19,142 nucleotides of DNA, from assembly GCA_018610125.1 (NCBI GenBank), contig JAHEOI010000273.1:1-19142 (forward strand). Reading direction: 5' to 3'. Each line of letters begins with the position of its first letter. The first letter of the stretch is position 1. The notes beneath the pieces are model-generated. The model did not search any database. It was not told where the DNA came from and saw only the letters and a program-made list of their open reading frames with translations. The translations under genes and the position numbers were made by a program. This stretch comes from Verrucomicrobiota bacterium. Its GTDB lineage: Bacteria > Verrucomicrobiota > Verrucomicrobiia > Limisphaerales > JAHEOI01. Shown here piece by piece: positions 16,506 through 19,142 of the stretch.

Positions 16506-17546
16506 ATGGTTGAAACTGCCGAGAGCCGGACAGCGGAAATGCAAGGACGTTCCTGGAAGGATCGAGTCCTTCAGGCGTTTCGGTCGATGATGATGGCTCG
16601 AACGTTTGAGGAAAAGCTGACCAGCCTTTATCGGGGAGGTAAGATACAAGGTGGCGTCTACTTGGGCAGGGGGCAGGAGGCCCTGAGTGCCGCGCTGGCG
16701 CATTCCTTACGAGACGGGGACGTGTTTGCCCCGTTGATCCGTGATACCGGAGGCCGGATTGGGTTTGGCGAAGATGTGAAAGATGCCTTAAGGACCTACC
16801 TGGGGTCGCCACTGGGTCCGATGCGAGCGCGGGACGGCAATGTTCATCGCGGGAATCCGAAGAGGGGATATTTGCCGATGATGAGCCATTTGGGATCGAT
16901 GATTCCGGTTGTCAACGGCGTTTTAGTCGCGCGGCGGATGAGAGGCATCAATGGCACGGTCGGGGCGACGACAATCGGGGACGGCGGTACTTCGACGGGG
17001 GCTTTCCACGAGGGATTGAACCAAGCCGCCGTGGAGAAGCTCCCTTTAGTGCTGGTCGTTGTGAATAATCAGTATGCGTACTCGACGCCGACATCGCGAC
17101 AGTTTGCGTGTGCCGACCTGGTTGATAAGGCTGTCGGTTACGGGGTTGACGGACGGAGCTTGGATGGAACAAACCTGGAAAAATGCCTTGAGGTGCTGGG
17201 CGATGCGACCGAACGGGCGCGGGAGGGGCATGGTCCACAGCTTGTTGTGGCGAGCTTGTTACGGCTATGCGGGCATGGTGAGCATGACGACGCGCACTAT
17301 GTCGACCCTCAGCTTAAGGCTTCACCGCTTGGCCGTGACTGCTTGGAGGTGGCTGAATCGGCTCTTCTCGAAAAGGGGTGGAGTGACGCAGTCAGTTTGG
17401 AGAGGTGGCGAGAAGAGATGCGGGAGCATGTGGAGTCGGCGATTGCGACAGTGCAGCGCGAGCCATCGCCGGACCCGTATCGGGAGGATTGGACCGCGCT
17501 GGCCTCTCGTCATCTTTGTGAGCCATATTCCGAGTCAGAGGGATGA
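16506..17546 (+). CDS. 2-oxo acid dehydrogenase complex, E1 component alpha subunit
   Basis: Together with E1 beta it decarboxylates a 2-oxo acid on thiamine diphosphate and transfers the acyl group to lipoyl-E2. The 346-aa product has the family pattern: RTFEEKLTSLYRGGKIQGG (32-50), the thiamine-diphosphate/Mg site from GDG (158-160) to NN (187-188), and the loop RLCGHGEHDDAHYVD (253-267), where many PDH/BCKDH alpha subunits have GHS at the position of Gly258. The next gene overlaps by ATGA, so the two subunits are translationally coupled. Start 16506 follows the reading frame; an ATG at 16539 (residue 12) is a plausible alternative given the promoter position. Substrate (pyruvate, branched-chain 2-oxo acid or acetoin) is undetermined, so no gene symbol is given. 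Confidence 0.9.
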   Translation: MVETAESRTAEMQGRSWKDRVLQAFRSMMMARTFEEKLTSLYRGGKIQGGVYLGRGQEALSAALAHSLRDGDVFAPLIRDTGGRIGFGEDVKDALRTYLGSPLGPMRARDGNVHRGNPKRGYLPMMSHLGSMIPVVNGVLVARRMRGINGTVGATTIGDGGTSTGAFHEGLNQAAVEKLPLVLVVVNNQYAYSTPTSRQFACADLVDKAVGYGVDGRSLDGTNLEKCLEVLGDATERAREGHGPQLVVASLLRLCGHGEHDDAHYVDPQLKASPLGRDCLEVAESALLEKGWSDAVSLERWREEMREHVESAIATVQREPSPDPYREDWTALASRHLCEPYSESEG

Positions 17547-18508
17547 GTATCACCTACCTTGAAGCGATCCGAGAAGCCCAAGCCAAGGCACTAGCGGATG
17601 ATTCCCGCGTTTTCATTTATGGTCAGGATGTCGGCCCGTTTGGCGGGGCTTTCAAGGCCACCAAGAATCTGGCGAAGGAATTTCCGGAGCGGGTTTGGGA
17701 CTCGCCCATCAGCGAGGATGCGATGGTTGGGATGGCGGTGGGAGCGGCCATTGATGGGATGCGCCCGATCATCGAGATGCAGTTTGCCGATTTTTCGACC
17801 GTCGGCTTCAATCAAATCGTCAATCAAGCCGGGGCTTTCTATTGGCGCACCGGCGTGAGATGCCCGATTACGATTCGGTTACCCAGCGGGGGCACGCCCG
17901 GGAGCGGGCCGTTTCACAGTCAGTGTATGGAGGGGGTATACGCCTATTACCCCGGCCTGGTTGTGGTTACCCCCGCGACGGTTGAGGATGCCTATAGCAT
18001 GCTGGTCGAATCCGTTGCCTTGGATGATCCGGTGATCTTTTGCGAGCACAAATACCTCTACTATCACCTTAAAGCGGATGCGCTGCCTTCCGAGGCCTTA
18101 CCGATCGGGAAGGCTCGCCTGACCCGAGCCGGAAGGGATATGACGATCGTTTCCTATGGGGCCATGGTCCACGAGGCCATTGCGACCGCGGAAACCCTTC
18201 AGGGTGAGGGGTGGGAGATTGAAGTGGTGGATTTGAGATCGGTCAAGCCATTGGACACGGATGCGGTGATGGCTTCCGTGGCGCGGACCGGTAAGCTGCT
18301 GTGTGCCGGTGAGGCTTGGCCTTGGGGAGGAGTGACAGCGGAGGTGATCACTCGGGTGGCGACCGAGGGCTTTGCATTGCTTGATGCCCCGCCGGTGCGA
18401 CTGAATGCGAAAGACACGCCGGTTCCATATCATCCGAAGCTTTGGAGCGTTCATCGTCCGACTTCCGAGACGATGGCGGCAGCTGCAAGGAACCTGTTGC
18501 GCAGCTAG
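17543..18508 (+). CDS. 2-oxo acid dehydrogenase complex, E1 component beta subunit
   Basis: The 321-aa product is the partner of the alpha subunit and normally forms an alpha2beta2 heterotetramer. Conserved features: ITYLEAIREAQ start, VFIYGQDVGPFGGAF, SPISEDAMVGMAVG with Glu58 at the usual thiamine-diphosphate-activating position, FADFSTVGFNQIVNQ, GPFHSQ (His125), PVIFCEHKYLYYHL, and the C-terminal swivel domain. FADFS/FNQIVNQ and the KYLY segment are similar to branched-chain E1 beta, but this is not decisive. It begins inside the alpha stop codon (ATGA), implying coupled synthesis. Its TAG stop overlaps the first arm of an inverted repeat (18507-18516). Confidence 0.93.
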   Translation: MSITYLEAIREAQAKALADDSRVFIYGQDVGPFGGAFKATKNLAKEFPERVWDSPISEDAMVGMAVGAAIDGMRPIIEMQFADFSTVGFNQIVNQAGAFYWRTGVRCPITIRLPSGGTPGSGPFHSQCMEGVYAYYPGLVVVTPATVEDAYSMLVESVALDDPVIFCEHKYLYYHLKADALPSEALPIGKARLTRAGRDMTIVSYGAMVHEAIATAETLQGEGWEIEVVDLRSVKPLDTDAVMASVARTGKLLCAGEAWPWGGVTAEVITRVATEGFALLDAPPVRLNAKDTPVPYHPKLWSVHRPTSETMAAAARNLLRS

Positions 18509-18589
18509 ATTCCTTGTCCAACAAAATTTGATCGGTTTGAGTTAAGCTTTGCCTTTACCCTTTCCATTGTTGGCGGCCTCAAGGAATCT
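18507..18589. repeat. Stem-loop overlapping the E1 beta stop codon
   Basis: AGATTCCTTG (18507-18516) and CAAGGAATCT (18580-18589) are perfect complements, 10 bp. Inside them CCAACAA (18518-18524) and TTGTTGG (18567-18573) are perfect complements, 7 bp. They are separated by an asymmetric internal loop (1 nt / 6 nt) and capped by a 42-nt loop. The structure spans the start of the E1 beta-E2 spacer in a transcript that should contain both genes. Confidence 0.8.
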
Positions 18590-18592
18590 GTG

Positions 18593-18727
18593 GCGAGGCG
18601 TTAAAAAAATTTCTTTTTTTCCGTTCCGTGAAGCGGAAGATCAGCGAGGCGTAGACAGTAAACGTTGGATGCGGTCAAGTGGCTCAGAAGGGCCTCATGT
18701 CTTGGCGGTCTGAGGCAACGCCTCGCT
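18593..18727. repeat. Nested inverted-repeat element in the E1 beta-E2 spacer
   Basis: GCGAGGCGTT (18593-18602) pairs perfectly with AACGCCTCGC (18717-18726). A second copy of the left arm, AGCGAGGCG (18643-18651), can pair instead with CGCCTCGCT (18719-18727). Inside lie TTCCG/CGGAA (18624-18628 / 18634-18638) and GCCTCA/TGAGGC (18692-18697 / 18711-18716), plus an A7/T7-rich tract at 18603-18620. There is no coding capacity. Two alternative left arms for one right arm could form mutually exclusive structures. Confidence 0.72.
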
Positions 18728-18767
18728 AGGCAGACAACCAGTAAATCCATTACCAATAGTTTGATTT

Positions 18768-19142
18768 ATGGCTCAGGTCCCAATCATCATGCCTCAGTTA
18801 GGAGAATCGATTGCCGAGGCGACGATCGTTAATCTTTTGGTCAAGGAGGGGGAGGCCGTGAAGGCCGATCAGGATGTGATCGAAGTCGAGACGAACAAGG
18901 CGACGATGAATGTGGCGGCACCGTGTCCGGGTCGGGTAGAACGGCTTGTTGTGGCCCGTGATCAGAGCTTACCGGTTGGGGCGGTACTGGGATATCTCGA
19001 GGTGAGCGAAGAAGATGCCGCGCATTATGGCCTTGACCGGGATCCGACACCGACGCAAGCGGAATCGACCTCGGAGCAAGTCGCTGAGGAGGAAGCAAAG
19101 CGGGCCTCGAGTCCGGAGCAGAAGACCAAGGTTGAGCCGACC
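18768..19142 (+). CDS. 2-oxo acid dehydrogenase complex, E2 component (dihydrolipoyl acyltransferase), N-terminal 125 aa
   Basis: The frame is open from ATG 18768 to the window edge. Residues 3-75 are a single lipoyl domain: PQLGESIAEATIVNLLVKEG, then VETNKATM with Lys44 as the lipoylation site (usual motif ETDKA; Asn replaces Asp), and GAVLGYLEV. From about residue 80 a Glu/Pro/Ser-rich linker begins (TPTQAESTSEQVAEEEAKR), as expected before a subunit-binding domain and the catalytic domain, which lie outside the window. E2 forms the core of the complex and carries acyl groups between active sites. No Shine-Dalgarno sequence is seen before the ATG. The 259-nt spacer from E1 beta is occupied by two inverted-repeat structures. 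Confidence 0.88.
   Translation, partial: MAQVPIIMPQLGESIAEATIVNLLVKEGEAVKADQDVIEVETNKATMNVAAPCPGRVERLVVARDQSLPVGAVLGYLEVSEEDAAHYGLDRDPTPTQAESTSEQVAEEEAKRASSPEQKTKVEPT

Noticed and set aside
18593..18727. Integron attC site
   Set aside because: The palindromic ends lack the expected RYYYAAC/GTTRRRY core pair in the right arrangement, and no integrase or cassette is present.
1..19142. CRISPR array, tRNA or rRNA genes
   Set aside because: No spaced direct repeats of CRISPR type and no tRNA- or rRNA-like sequence were noticed on either strand; a dedicated scan was not possible.

Overview
The window (about 19.1 kb, GC-rich, long spacers between convergent and divergent genes) looks like chromosomal DNA of a Verrucomicrobiota-type (PVC group) bacterium. 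This placement is inference. It rests on a start-of-gene fragment carrying the 'EPVYQDRPLSSWL…AITAIGQEAIPHLV' pattern of verrucomicrobial HEAT-like proteins, a protein pairing a DUF6797-like region with a sorbosone-dehydrogenase-like propeller (a PVC-typical combination), a very large alpha-2-macroglobulin, and palindromic repeats in the intergenic regions. No tRNA, rRNA, CRISPR array, transposase or phage gene was recognised.

Layout: (1) 1-276, minus strand, N-terminal fragment of a membrane-anchored HEAT-like protein. (2) 586-6579, plus strand, an exported thioester alpha-2-macroglobulin of 1997 aa. (3) 6876-8132, minus strand, a DEAD-box RNA helicase of RhlE type, convergent with (2); the gap holds a 27-bp-arm inverted repeat and two smaller palindromes. 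(4) 8510-11512, plus strand, an exported DUF6797-like/beta-propeller protein ending in an azurin-type blue-copper domain. (5) A minus-strand cluster in the order of transcription: cytoplasmic hybrid histidine kinase GAF-PAS-PAS-PAS-HisKA-HATPase-REC-REC-HPt (16300-12542), a GYD-domain protein (12485-12198), and a YjlB-like cupin (12182-11604). (6) A plus-strand 2-oxo acid dehydrogenase operon: E1 alpha (16506-17546), E1 beta (17543-18508, ATGA overlap) and the lipoyl-domain end of E2 (18768 to beyond the window edge).

How the genes work together: the E1/E2 genes encode one thiamine-diphosphate/lipoamide complex that oxidatively decarboxylates a 2-oxo acid to an acyl-CoA; whether the substrate is pyruvate or a branched-chain 2-oxo acid cannot be settled here. 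The kinase, GYD and cupin genes are same-strand and closely spaced (56 and 15 nt), so they may form one transcript. The macroglobulin and the copper protein are both predicted to be exported and act in the envelope, but nothing in the sequence links them functionally.

The most distinctive non-coding feature is that the larger intergenic spaces carry palindromes. The 19-bp palindrome family at 446-466 and 11571-11589 occurs twice. Two nested structures fill the spacer between E1 beta and E2, one of them overlapping the E1 beta stop codon. I do not see a clear-cut new defence or biosynthetic system. The best leads are the azurin fusion, the kinase-GYD-cupin cluster, the macroglobulin bait region, and the inverted-repeat elements.
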